A DNA stretch of 64,000 nt, taken from positions 62,001 through 126,000 of the forward strand of contig QWHH01000005.1 of NCBI GenBank assembly GCA_021404785.1, read 5' to 3'. The number at the start of each line of letters is the position of its first letter. The first letter of the stretch is position 1. Positions 52,838-61,553 of this stretch are shown here, in pieces. This DNA comes from Lysobacterales bacterium PRO7. GTDB taxonomy: Bacteria > Pseudomonadota > Gammaproteobacteria > Xanthomonadales > Rhodanobacteraceae. The notes below the pieces were generated by a model. The model ran no database searches, was not told where the DNA came from, and was given only the letters and a program-made list of their open reading frames with translations. The translations under genes and the position numbers were made by a program.

Positions 52838-53554
52838 TCAGCGGCGTGCGGACTTGACCGCTTTCTTGACCTGGGCGACGGTACGTTTCACGGTCTGTTT
52901 CGCGGCAAGCTGCGCTTCTTCGAGCTCGCGCGCGAGATCCGACAGATCGTCGCGGGCACGGCGCACGGTGTTGTTCATGACCTGGGTCAGCGCCGGACGC
53001 ACGCCGCCAGTGATCTTGCGCACATCACGATTTAGCTCGTCCACGCGCTTGAGCAAGTCGTCAAGTTCCTTCTTGCCGGGCACGCCGAGCTTGGCCAGCG
53101 CGCGTGAGACGCGGTCTTCGAAGACCTGTTCCAGCCGGTCCCAGGTTTCCTGGGTGCGCTCGCGCACCTGGGTGACCCCGTTTTCTACGGCGCCGCGCAC
53201 GTCATCGACTTTGCCGCTGGCGAGTTTGCGCGTGGTGCGCTCGATGTTGCTGCCTTCCTTGAGCAGGGTATCGAATACCGCACCTCCTTGTTCCTGGGCC
53301 TTGGCGAATGCGCCAAGACCGGCGAGCCAGATTTGCTGCGCTGATTCCATGATCGACTTGCCGCTGGGCGCAGCTGCCGGTTTGGATGGCTTCGATGCAA
53401 GCTTCGGCGCGCTCTTGCCCTGCTTGGCCAACTTCGGGGCCGGTGTTGGCTTGCGCGCCGGTGCGGCTTTGCTTTTGGTTGTGGCCGGCTTGGCGGTCCT
53501 GGATTTCGCGGCCTTCGGCTTGGCCGGCTTTGCCTTCGGTTTGGACTTGCTCAT
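52838..53554 (-). CDS. Phasin with lysine/proline/alanine-rich N-terminal tail (PhaF-like)
   Basis: A 238-residue protein. Residues 1-67 are a basic low-complexity tail of K, P and A (SKSKPKAKPAKPKAAKS and so on), like histone H1. Residues about 70 to 170 are a phasin domain starting MESAQQIWLAGLGAFAKAQE, with LAKLGVPGKKELDDLLKRVD. The rest is coiled coil ending in a basic helix. PhaF/PhaM-type phasins use a similar tail to bind DNA and spread granules at division, but there the tail is C-terminal. Start ATG 53554 has GGAGGG upstream. It shares motifs with the phasin at 45.9 kb. Confidence 0.85.
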   Translation of the reverse strand: MSKSKPKAKPAKPKAAKSRTAKPATTKSKAAPARKPTPAPKLAKQGKSAPKLASKPSKPAAAPSGKSIMESAQQIWLAGLGAFAKAQEQGGAVFDTLLKEGSNIERTTRKLASGKVDDVRGAVENGVTQVRERTQETWDRLEQVFEDRVSRALAKLGVPGKKELDDLLKRVDELNRDVRKITGGVRPALTQVMNNTVRRARDDLSDLARELEEAQLAAKQTVKRTVAQVKKAVKSARR

Positions 53555-53727
53555 GTTTCCCTCCTCCAATGAAAGTGCGAACCGGACCACGACCGGATGC
53601 GGGCAGTGTGTACGCCGACGCTAGAATATTCACACTATCCACCTTGTTGCAATGTGGATTTTTCCAGTCGTGCGCGCTGGTGCAGGCGCTTGCGCCGGCG
53701 GTTGTCGGCGCGTAGCCTGCCTGTTAT

Positions 53728-56700
53728 ATGGCGGGCAGGGGGCTTCCACACCGGGTTTTCACGGCGATCATCGGCTTGCTGGTGGCGCAGCTGGCATGCG
53801 CCGGCGTGCCCGGCGTCATCGACGTGCGCTTTCGCACTTACAGCACCGGCGATGGCCTGTCGCAAGCCACGGCGATGGCCATGGCGCAGGACAGTACCGG
53901 CTTTCTATGGATCGGAACACAGGATGGCTTGAACCGTTTCGACGGCTACGGCTTCAAGGTCTACAAGCATGTCCGCGGCAAGCCCTGGTCACTGAGCGAC
54001 AGCGTCATCACGGCACTCGCGGCGGACAAGGATGGCTCACTGTGGGTCGGCACCCAGGCCGGTGGACTGGATCGCTATGATCCGGTACTGGATCGATTCC
54101 AGTCCTACACCCTGGATCCCTTGTCACCGGGTAACAATGCGGCAGAACACATCACCGCCTTGCTGATCGATCAGCGCAACCGCCTGTGGGTTGCCAGCAC
54201 GGCCGGGCAACTGCAGTGGCTGGACCGGAACGGTAACCGGTTCAAGGATTCGCCATTAGGAAGTCTTGCCATGCTCGCCAATGTGCGCGTGTTGCGCCAG
54301 GCGCGCGATGGCACGGTGTTCATTGGCAGCAGGGATGGCTTGTGGCGATGCAATCCGGACGCTGGCGACTTGCGCGAAGTCCGCTTCGATCCGGCAAGTT
54401 CGCTCGACGTCCGCTCGCTCGCGTTCGCCCCGGGTGGTGACCTGTGGGTAACCACCACGGCATCGGGTTTGTACCGGTTTTCCGCTTCGGGAACCCCGCT
54501 GCTGAGGTATCACCGGGGCGCTGATGCGGCGCATGCCTTGCCGGGGGACGAGTTGCGAGAGTTGCAGTTCGACGAGCGCGGGCGTCTGTGGGTGGCGACC
54601 AAGGCCAATGGACTGCTGCGCGTGGATCCCGACGGCGGTCACATCGACCAGTTCCGGTACGATCCGGCCAACCCGCGCAGCCTCGCCGCGGACCGTCAGG
54701 AAACCGTGTTGGTCGACCGCGATGGGCTGGTCTGGGCCGGGTCGTGGAACAACGGCATCAGCGTGCACGAGTTGCGTACGGAGGTTTTCGAAAGCCTGCG
54801 TTCGGTGCCTGGCGATGCGCGTACCTTGCCGGTCAGTGCGGTGGTGTCTGCGCTGGCGAACCCGGACGGGACGATCTGGCTGGGCTTGCCGAGCGGGGGC
54901 GGTCTGGTGCGCTTCAATCCCGCCGTTGGCATCACCGAACATCTGCCCGCGGACGACGCCAATCCTGCCGCCTTGCCGGTCGCGCTGATCGAACAGATCA
55001 CGCGCGGTCGCGAAGGCAACCTGTGGATCGCCACTGCGGGCGGAGGCCTGGTGCGGAAGGCACAGGGCAGTACTTCCTTCGTCCGATTCCACCACGATGA
55101 GAAAGATCCGGGCAGTCTGGCCAGCGACGACCTGCTGTTCGCCATGGAAGATCGCGAAGGTACGCTGTGGATCGGCACGGCCGATGCGGGCCTGGACGAG
55201 CTATGTGCTGGCTGCACGCGCTTTCGACATCACCATCACGACCTGGCGAATCCGCAAAAAAGTATCGGTTTTGGCCCGGTCGCGAGCATGCTCGAAGATG
55301 CACAAGGCGCCATCTGGGTGGCGCTGCGCCCTGGCGGCCTGGACCGGTACGACCGCACGAGCGGAGAGTTTCATCATTTCCGTGCAAATCCACTGGACCC
55401 GAGTTCGCTGAGCAGCGACACGATAACGACGTTCTTGCAGGACAGCCGTGGCGAAATCTGGATCGGCACGCAGGGCGGCGGCATGAACCATATGCTTCCG
55501 GGTACGTATGCAAACCCGAAATTCGAGACCATTGCGGCGGCCGAGGGCCTGGGCGCGGACGCGATCGGCAGCATCGTCGAGGACGACCGCCATGCGTTGT
55601 GGATCAGCACGACCGCCGGCATCAGCCGTTACGATCCGGGCAGCGGCCACATCGCCAATTTCGGACCGTCCGACGGCACCTTGTTGCAGGGCTACTACAT
55701 CAATGTCGCCACCGTGCTTCCCGATCGCCGCATTCTTTTCGGCGGGCTGTCGGGCGCGACGCTGTTCGATCCGTTGCAAGTGATTCCCGCGCCAATCCCG
55801 GCGCCGGTTCTCACTGCCGTGCTGCTCAACAACCAGCCAGTTGCCTTGCACTGGCAGGATGCCGATTCACCGCTGCAACAGGCGCCGTGGAATGGCGGCA
55901 CCGCGACGTTCAGCAATCGCCAGCGCAACATCGGCTTCGAGTTCAGCGCGTTCGGATTCGCTGACCCGAAATCGGTCGAATACTCGTACCTGCTGCAGGG
56001 CCACGACGAGCAGTGGATCGACACCGGTGCATCGCGGCGCTTTGCGATGTACACGGACCTGGGCGCGGGCGACTATCTTTTGCGTGTGCGTGCGCGCCGT
56101 GCAGGGTTTGCCTGGAATTCGCGCGAGGCGCAGATGGCGGTGCATGTCCAGCGTGCGGCGTGGCTGTCGGCGTCTGCCATCACCGGGTACTGCGCCGTGC
56201 TGGCACTGCTGATCTTCGTCGGCATGTGGCGAACACGCGCCAACTGGCATCAACAGGAACAGGCACGCGAGGCGATCCGGGCGAGTGCCGAGCGTCTGAA
56301 ATATGCGCTGTGGGGCAGTGGCGGCGAGTTGTGGGACATTGACCTGCGCAATGGGTCGTTCCTGCGCGAGAACCGTTTGCCGAACCTGCGCGTCACCGAG
56401 GAGGCGGCGGCCCAGACCATCTCGGACTACCAACCCTATGTGCATCCCGATGACTTGCCCGCGTTCCTGCGCGAAGTGGCGGCCCACGTCAAGGGCAAAA
56501 GTGAATTCATCGAAGTCAGCTATCGCACGCAGGATGTTGGCGGCGAATGGCGCTGGCTGCTCACGCGCGGGCGCGTGGTCGAGCGTGACGCCAACCATCG
56601 CGCCGTGCGCATCGTGGGCACTACCCAAGACATCACCACATTGAAACGCGCCGAGGAATCACTGCGCAAATTGAACGAGGAACTCGAATCGCGCGTGGAC

Positions 56701-57516
56701 TCGCGTACTGCCGATGTGCGCCGTGCGAATGCCGAGTTGCGGCAAACCCTGCAACAGCTGACTCAGGCCCAGCGCCAATTGCTCGAATCGGAAAAAATGG
56801 CAGCGCTTGGCGGACTCGTGGCCGGCATTGCACACGAGATCAATACGCCGCTGGGCGTAACCGTCACTGCTGCGTCGCATCTGCGCGAAGAATCGATGCG
56901 TCTGGCGCGGATGCCCACGCTCGGTCCGGCGGAGTGGTCGGCGATTTCGGAACTGATCGGCGAAAGCTCTGAAATTATCCTGCGCAACCTGCAGCGCGCG
57001 GATCGCCTGATCAAGAGTTTCAAGCAGGTCGCGGTCGATCAGGCAACCGAAGAGCGTCGCACGATCGAACTCTGCGCCTATTTGAACGAGATCCTGACCT
57101 CACTGGGCCCGAGCCTCAAGAAGACATCCCATGTTGTCCGCGTTGTCTGCCCGGATCCGATAACGCTCGATACTTACCCGGGCGCGCTGTACCAGATCGT
57201 CAGTAATCTGGTCATGAATTCATTGCACCATGCCTATCCGCACGGCGCGGCCGGTACCATCGCCATCGGCGCGCAGCAAAATGGCAACGTGGTCGAATTG
57301 ACCTACCGTGATGATGGCGCCGGCATGAGCACGGAAATCAGTGCGCGCATTTTCGAGCCGTTTTTCACGACCCGCCGCAGTGAGGGTGGATCCGGGCTCG
57401 GATTGCACGTGGTCTACAACCTGGTCACGCAATTGCTCAAGGGCAGCATTCGCGTGGTAAGCAGTCCCGGAGAGGGCGCCCTGTTCGAAATCTTCCTGCC
57501 GATGGGCGGAGCATGA
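53728..57516 (+). CDS. Propeller-type sensor histidine kinase
   Basis: A 1262-residue membrane sensor. A signal/anchor at residues 1-25 precedes about 14 two-component-propeller (reg_prop) repeats such as GFLWIGTQDGLNRFDGYG and GSLWVGTQAGGLDRYDP, to about residue 690. A Y_Y_Y domain follows at about 740-815 (VEYSYLLQGHDEQWIDTG), then a membrane helix near 815-835. A PAS domain (about 850-975) leads to a coiled coil, HisKA with His1036 (GLVAGIAHEINTPLG) and an HATPase (NLVMNSLHHAYP, DDGAGM, GGSGLGLHVVYNLV). There is no receiver or DNA-binding domain, unlike Bacteroides hybrid sensors. The convergent HD-GYP regulator 12 bases away is its likely partner. Confidence 0.92.
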   Translation: MAGRGLPHRVFTAIIGLLVAQLACAGVPGVIDVRFRTYSTGDGLSQATAMAMAQDSTGFLWIGTQDGLNRFDGYGFKVYKHVRGKPWSLSDSVITALAADKDGSLWVGTQAGGLDRYDPVLDRFQSYTLDPLSPGNNAAEHITALLIDQRNRLWVASTAGQLQWLDRNGNRFKDSPLGSLAMLANVRVLRQARDGTVFIGSRDGLWRCNPDAGDLREVRFDPASSLDVRSLAFAPGGDLWVTTTASGLYRFSASGTPLLRYHRGADAAHALPGDELRELQFDERGRLWVATKANGLLRVDPDGGHIDQFRYDPANPRSLAADRQETVLVDRDGLVWAGSWNNGISVHELRTEVFESLRSVPGDARTLPVSAVVSALANPDGTIWLGLPSGGGLVRFNPAVGITEHLPADDANPAALPVALIEQITRGREGNLWIATAGGGLVRKAQGSTSFVRFHHDEKDPGSLASDDLLFAMEDREGTLWIGTADAGLDELCAGCTRFRHHHHDLANPQKSIGFGPVASMLEDAQGAIWVALRPGGLDRYDRTSGEFHHFRANPLDPSSLSSDTITTFLQDSRGEIWIGTQGGGMNHMLPGTYANPKFETIAAAEGLGADAIGSIVEDDRHALWISTTAGISRYDPGSGHIANFGPSDGTLLQGYYINVATVLPDRRILFGGLSGATLFDPLQVIPAPIPAPVLTAVLLNNQPVALHWQDADSPLQQAPWNGGTATFSNRQRNIGFEFSAFGFADPKSVEYSYLLQGHDEQWIDTGASRRFAMYTDLGAGDYLLRVRARRAGFAWNSREAQMAVHVQRAAWLSASAITGYCAVLALLIFVGMWRTRANWHQQEQAREAIRASAERLKYALWGSGGELWDIDLRNGSFLRENRLPNLRVTEEAAAQTISDYQPYVHPDDLPAFLREVAAHVKGKSEFIEVSYRTQDVGGEWRWLLTRGRVVERDANHRAVRIVGTTQDITTLKRAEESLRKLNEELESRVDSRTADVRRANAELRQTLQQLTQAQRQLLESEKMAALGGLVAGIAHEINTPLGVTVTAASHLREESMRLARMPTLGPAEWSAISELIGESSEIILRNLQRADRLIKSFKQVAVDQATEERRTIELCAYLNEILTSLGPSLKKTSHVVRVVCPDPITLDTYPGALYQIVSNLVMNSLHHAYPHGAAGTIAIGAQQNGNVVELTYRDDGAGMSTEISARIFEPFFTTRRSEGGSGLGLHVVYNLVTQLLKGSIRVVSSPGEGALFEIFLPMGGA

Positions 57517-57528
57517 GGCGCGCGGATT

Positions 57529-59046
57529 TCAGTCGGGCAGCTGTGCGCGCACGGTCTGGATGCGATCCCAGTTCTCGAACAGAAGCTCGACAAGCCGCGG
57601 CTCAAATTTGATGCCGCTTTGTTCCACTATGAACGCGCGAATGTCTTCGACCGGCCAGGGCTCTTTGTAGCAGCGCCGGCTGCCGAGTGCGTCGAACACA
57701 TCCGCGAGCATGGTGATGCGCCCGCCGATGGGAATCGCTTCGCCGCTCAAGCCGCGCGGATAACCGGAACCATCCCAGTTTTCGTGATGCGTCATTGCGA
57801 TCTCGGCAGCGAGCCTGAGCAACGGGCGCTGCGACACCGACAGCAGCCGCGCGCCGAGTTCGGCGTGGGTGCGCATGACCACGGTTTCGTCAGGGGTATG
57901 CGGGCCGGGCTTGTTGAGGATCGCGTCGGGGATGCCGATCTTGCCGATGTCGTGCAGCGGCGATGCCGTGCGCAGCGGGTCGGTGGTCTTTTCATCGAGT
58001 CCGTAGAACTGACCGAGCATTTCCGTGATCATGCCCACGCGCCTGACATGATTGGCGGTTTCCCACGAACGTGTTTCCGCGGCGCCAGCCAGCAGGTGCA
58101 CCATCTCGAGCTGGCTGTCTAGCAAGTCGCGATTCAGGTGCAGGTTCTCATAGGCGACCGACACATTGGTCGCGAACACCTCGAGCAGGCGGTGCGTGAG
58201 TTCGTTGGCCGACAGGCTTTCACCCAGATAGACCAGGTTTTCGTGTGCGCGCGCGTCACCGACGAACAGGACGAAGTGGTCGTCGTCGAAAATGTGTTGG
58301 CGGTTGGCCGTCGCATGGCGTAACGCGGCGCTGAGTTTCGGCGGGAGTTTTTCGTCGGCATTGTGTCCGGCCATGCCGCGGTAGGCGCCGGTCGCGGCGG
58401 CAACCGGCAAGTGCTGCGGCGCGGTATCCGCGCTGGGCACGCGGCACAGCAGTACGCCGCGCGTTCCGCCGATCAGGTCGGCAATCTGCTCCATCGCCGC
58501 GAGCGCAAAACGCTGCGAGTGTTCGTGTGAAAAAATGTAGGTGGATGCGTCGATGACGCGTTCCAACCCGCGTCGGCTGGCTTCGATCGTGCGCATGTCG
58601 CGATAACTGCGCAACGCCGCAAACATGGTCGTGGCGAGCTTCTGCGCGGTGAGCTCGGTCTTTTCCTTGTAGTCGTTGATGTCGTAATTGGCGATGACAT
58701 GCTGTTCGGGCGCCTGCCCGGGCTGGCCGGTGCGCAACACGATGCGGACAAAATGATTGCCGTGGCGCTCGCGCACCGTGCGCACGAGGTCGAGGCCGGC
58801 GCGATCGGTTTCCATCACCACGTCGAGCAGCATTACGGCGATGTCCGGGTTCTCGCGCAGCATGGTTTCGGCCTGGGCCGCGGTGGTTGCGTTGAGAAAC
58901 TGGAGCGGGCGGTCAGCGAAACGAAAGCTGCCGAGAACCAGACGTGTGACCGCATGCACCTCAGGCTCGTCGTCGACAATCAGCACTTTCCAGGGTGGTG
59001 CCCGGGGGGCGTCCCTGACGTTAAACGTGCTGCTGAGAGCGTTCAT
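57529..59046 (-). CDS. Response regulator with receiver, DUF3369 and HD-GYP domains
   Basis: A 505-residue protein from ATG 59046, with GGGGG upstream. The receiver domain (about 19-140) has the acidic pair in VDDEPE and phosphoacceptor D75 in LLDVVM. DUF3369, a GAF-like sensor, spans about 150-320. The HD-GYP phosphodiesterase domain (about 320-505) has HD at 365-366 (HDIGKIGIPDAIL) and HHENWDGSGYP at 420-430, with all metal ligands apparently intact. It should hydrolyse cyclic di-GMP when activated. The convergent sensor kinase is the probable phosphodonor. Confidence 0.94.
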   Translation of the reverse strand: MNALSSTFNVRDAPRAPPWKVLIVDDEPEVHAVTRLVLGSFRFADRPLQFLNATTAAQAETMLRENPDIAVMLLDVVMETDRAGLDLVRTVRERHGNHFVRIVLRTGQPGQAPEQHVIANYDINDYKEKTELTAQKLATTMFAALRSYRDMRTIEASRRGLERVIDASTYIFSHEHSQRFALAAMEQIADLIGGTRGVLLCRVPSADTAPQHLPVAAATGAYRGMAGHNADEKLPPKLSAALRHATANRQHIFDDDHFVLFVGDARAHENLVYLGESLSANELTHRLLEVFATNVSVAYENLHLNRDLLDSQLEMVHLLAGAAETRSWETANHVRRVGMITEMLGQFYGLDEKTTDPLRTASPLHDIGKIGIPDAILNKPGPHTPDETVVMRTHAELGARLLSVSQRPLLRLAAEIAMTHHENWDGSGYPRGLSGEAIPIGGRITMLADVFDALGSRRCYKEPWPVEDIRAFIVEQSGIKFEPRLVELLFENWDRIQTVRAQLPD

Positions 59047-59166
59047 GATCCACCCCCGTTCGTGGATGGATCGAGTGTAGCGCAGAACCGGCGCATCTTG
59101 GCAAGCTTTGTCCGGACGTGAAAACGCCCGCTCTTGCATGACGCGATCAGTGCCGGCGCGTCTCCC

Positions 59167-60324
59167 TCACCACTTGCCGTGGAACAGCTCGCGGCCGATC
59201 AGCATGCGCCGGATTTCGTTGGTGCCGGCGCCGATTTCATAGAGTTTGGCGTCGCGCAGGATGCGACCGGCCGGATACTCGTTGATGTAGCCATTGCCGC
59301 CGAGCGCCTGGATCGCTTCCAGCCCGACCTGCACGGCGTTTTGCGAAGCCTGCAGCAGGCACGAGGCCGGATCGACGCGGGATTTGACCCCGTTGTCAAA
59401 ATCCTTCGCCACCATGTAGGCATAGGCGCGTGAGGACTGCAGCTGCGTGTACATGTCGGCGACCTTGGCCTGCATGATCCCGAAGGTGCCGATCGGCGCG
59501 TTGAACTGCCGGCGTTCGCGCACGTAGGGCAGGGTGATGTCCAGAGCCGCCTGCATGAGACCGATAGGGCCGCCCGAGAGCACCAGGCGCTCGGTGTCCA
59601 GGCCGCTCATCAGCACGCGCACGCCTTCGTTGACTTCACCGACGCGGTTGGCGTCGGGAATCGTGCAGTTTTCGAACACCAGCTCGCAGGTGTTGGAGCC
59701 GCGCATGCCAAGCTTGTCGAGTTTTTGCGCGGTCGAGAATCCCTGCATTCCCTTTTCGATGATGAACGCGGTCATGCAACGGCTGCCGGCGCGCTTGTCG
59801 GCGGTGCGCATGTAAACCAGCAGCACGTCGGCATCCGGCCCGTTCGTGATCCACATCTTGTTGCCGTTGGCGATCCAGGCGTCGCCATTCTTCTCGGCCT
59901 TGCAGGTCATCGAACCGACTACGTCGGAGCCGGCGCCCGGTTCGCTCATTGCCAGCGCGCCGACGAATTCGCCGCTGCACAGTTTCGGCAGATATTTCTG
60001 CTTCTGTACCGCACTGGCGTTATGCAGGATGTTGTTGACGCACAGGTTCGAATGCGCGCCATACGACAGGCCCACCGAACCGGACGCGCGCGAGATTTCC
60101 TCCATCGCAACCAGATGCGCGAGATAGCCCATCCCGGAACCACCGTATTCCTCCGGTACGGTGATGCCGAGCAAGCCCATCTCGCCGAACTTGCCCCACA
60201 GATCGTGCGGGAACGCGTTCTCGCGGTCGATCAGATCCGCGCGTGGCGCAATTTCCTTGTCCGCGAATGCACGAACGCTCTCGCGCAGCAGGTCGATTTC
60301 TTCGCCGAGGGAAAACGCGCGCAT
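59167..60324 (-). CDS. Isovaleryl-CoA dehydrogenase
   Basis: An acyl-CoA dehydrogenase of 385 residues that oxidises isovaleryl-CoA to 3-methylcrotonyl-CoA in leucine breakdown. The subfamily mark is the catalytic Glu at E245 in [17 protein letters not shown], the isovaleryl-specific position and not the usual one near residue 370. FAD and substrate motifs are [27 protein letters not shown] and [14 protein letters not shown]. It lies nine bases after leucine dehydrogenase, so the two form an operon. The carboxylase genes of the leucine pathway are not in view. Confidence 0.94.
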   Translation of the reverse strand: MRAFSLGEEIDLLRESVRAFADKEIAPRADLIDRENAFPHDLWGKFGEMGLLGITVPEEYGGSGMGYLAHLVAMEEISRASGSVGLSYGAHSNLCVNNILHNASAVQKQKYLPKLCSGEFVGALAMSEPGAGSDVVGSMTCKAEKNGDAWIANGNKMWITNGPDADVLLVYMRTADKRAGSRCMTAFIIEKGMQGFSTAQKLDKLGMRGSNTCELVFENCTIPDANRVGEVNEGVRVLMSGLDTERLVLSGGPIGLMQAALDITLPYVRERRQFNAPIGTFGIMQAKVADMYTQLQSSRAYAYMVAKDFDNGVKSRVDPASCLLQASQNAVQVGLEAIQALGGNGYINEYPAGRILRDAKLYEIGAGTNEIRRMLIGRELFHGKW

Positions 60325-60333
60325 GAGCTTTCC

Positions 60334-61437
60334 TTAATGTCCCCGCATACGCCCCAGAAACCGCGGCCCATTATTGCCCATATGCGGCAACTTGATCTTG
60401 CCGATCGCCGCGATGCGCTCTTCGGCCATGCGGTCGGCAGCCTTGTAGGTCGGGATGCCGTCGCGCTTGGCGATCTGGAAGATGCGGCCGACATTGTGAT
60501 AGATCGTGCGCATCATGCGCATGGCGCGCTCGCGGTTGTAGCCGTCGATTTCGAGCGACACGTTCATTACGCCGCCGGCGTTCACGGCGTAGTCGGGGGC
60601 GTACAGGATGCCACGCTTGTCGAGTTCATCACCGATCGCATCGGTCGCCAGCTGGTTGTTGGCCGCACCGCAAATGATCTTCGCCTTCAGGCGCGGCAAG
60701 GTTTTCTCGTTGACCGTGCCGCCGAGCGCGCACGGCGAATAGACATCGGCGTCGACGTCGTAGATTTCGTCCAGACCCACCGCCGTGCAGCCGAATTCGT
60801 CGACCGCGCGCTTGACCAGTTCCGGGTTGATGTCGGTGACAAAAACCTTCGCACCCTGTTCGCGCAGCAGCTTGATGAATTCCATGCCGACATGGCCGGC
60901 GCCCTGCACGGCAAAGCTGCGCTTGCCGACGTCTTCCTCGCCATATTTGGCATGCAGCGCGGCCATCAGGCCCTGCAATGTGCCGTAGGCGGTGAACGGA
61001 GAGGGATCTCCCGACCCGCCATGCACCTGATGCACGCCGGTAACGAATTCGGTTTCGCGGAACACCCATTCCATGTCGTTGACGTCAATGCCGACGTCTT
61101 CGGCGGTGATGTAGCGGCCGTTGAGCGAATTCACGAAACGGCCGAACGCGCGGAACAGCGCCTCGGACTTGTCCTTGGCCGGATCGCCGATGATCACGGC
61201 CTTGCCACCGCCGATGTTCAGGCCCGCCACCGCGTTCTTGAAAGTCATGCCACGCGACAGGCGCAGCACGTCGTTCAGCGCTTCCTGCTCGTTCTTGTAC
61301 GGCCACATGCGCAGGCCGCCCAGTGCCGGTCCGAGCACGGTGTTGTGGATGGCGATGATGGCCTTCAGGCCCGCGTCCTTGCTCTGGCAGAACACGACCT
61401 GTTCGTGGCCGGTATTGGCGATGGTGTCGAAAATCAT
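60334..61437 (-). CDS. Leucine dehydrogenase (Glu/Leu/Phe/Val dehydrogenase family)
   Basis: A 367-residue NAD-dependent amino-acid dehydrogenase that deaminates leucine and related branched amino acids to 2-oxo acids. The active-site segment GLNIGGGKAVIIGDP contains the catalytic Lys79. An upstream Lys lies in RGMTFKNAVAG. The Rossmann motif is VQGAGHVGMEF. ITAEDVGIDVNDMEW and ICGAANNQLATD are typical of leucine dehydrogenase. Valine or phenylalanine dehydrogenase are alternatives, but pairing with isovaleryl-CoA dehydrogenase favours leucine. Confidence 0.9.
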   Translation of the reverse strand: MIFDTIANTGHEQVVFCQSKDAGLKAIIAIHNTVLGPALGGLRMWPYKNEQEALNDVLRLSRGMTFKNAVAGLNIGGGKAVIIGDPAKDKSEALFRAFGRFVNSLNGRYITAEDVGIDVNDMEWVFRETEFVTGVHQVHGGSGDPSPFTAYGTLQGLMAALHAKYGEEDVGKRSFAVQGAGHVGMEFIKLLREQGAKVFVTDINPELVKRAVDEFGCTAVGLDEIYDVDADVYSPCALGGTVNEKTLPRLKAKIICGAANNQLATDAIGDELDKRGILYAPDYAVNAGGVMNVSLEIDGYNRERAMRMMRTIYHNVGRIFQIAKRDGIPTYKAADRMAEERIAAIGKIKLPHMGNNGPRFLGRMRGH

Positions 61438-61553
61438 TGGAATCTCCGCAATGTCAGCCGCACATTTTAGCAGGAAGCGTGGCGGCTAGCGCCTGGCCGC
61501 GAACGGACGCGGCTTCGGCGTTACAATTCGTCGATTCCATTGAGAAGTCCGCC

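Noticed and set aside
53728-57516. The kinase as a Bacteroides-style hybrid two-component protein.
   Set aside because: The protein ends after the ATPase domain; no receiver or AraC-type DNA-binding domain follows.
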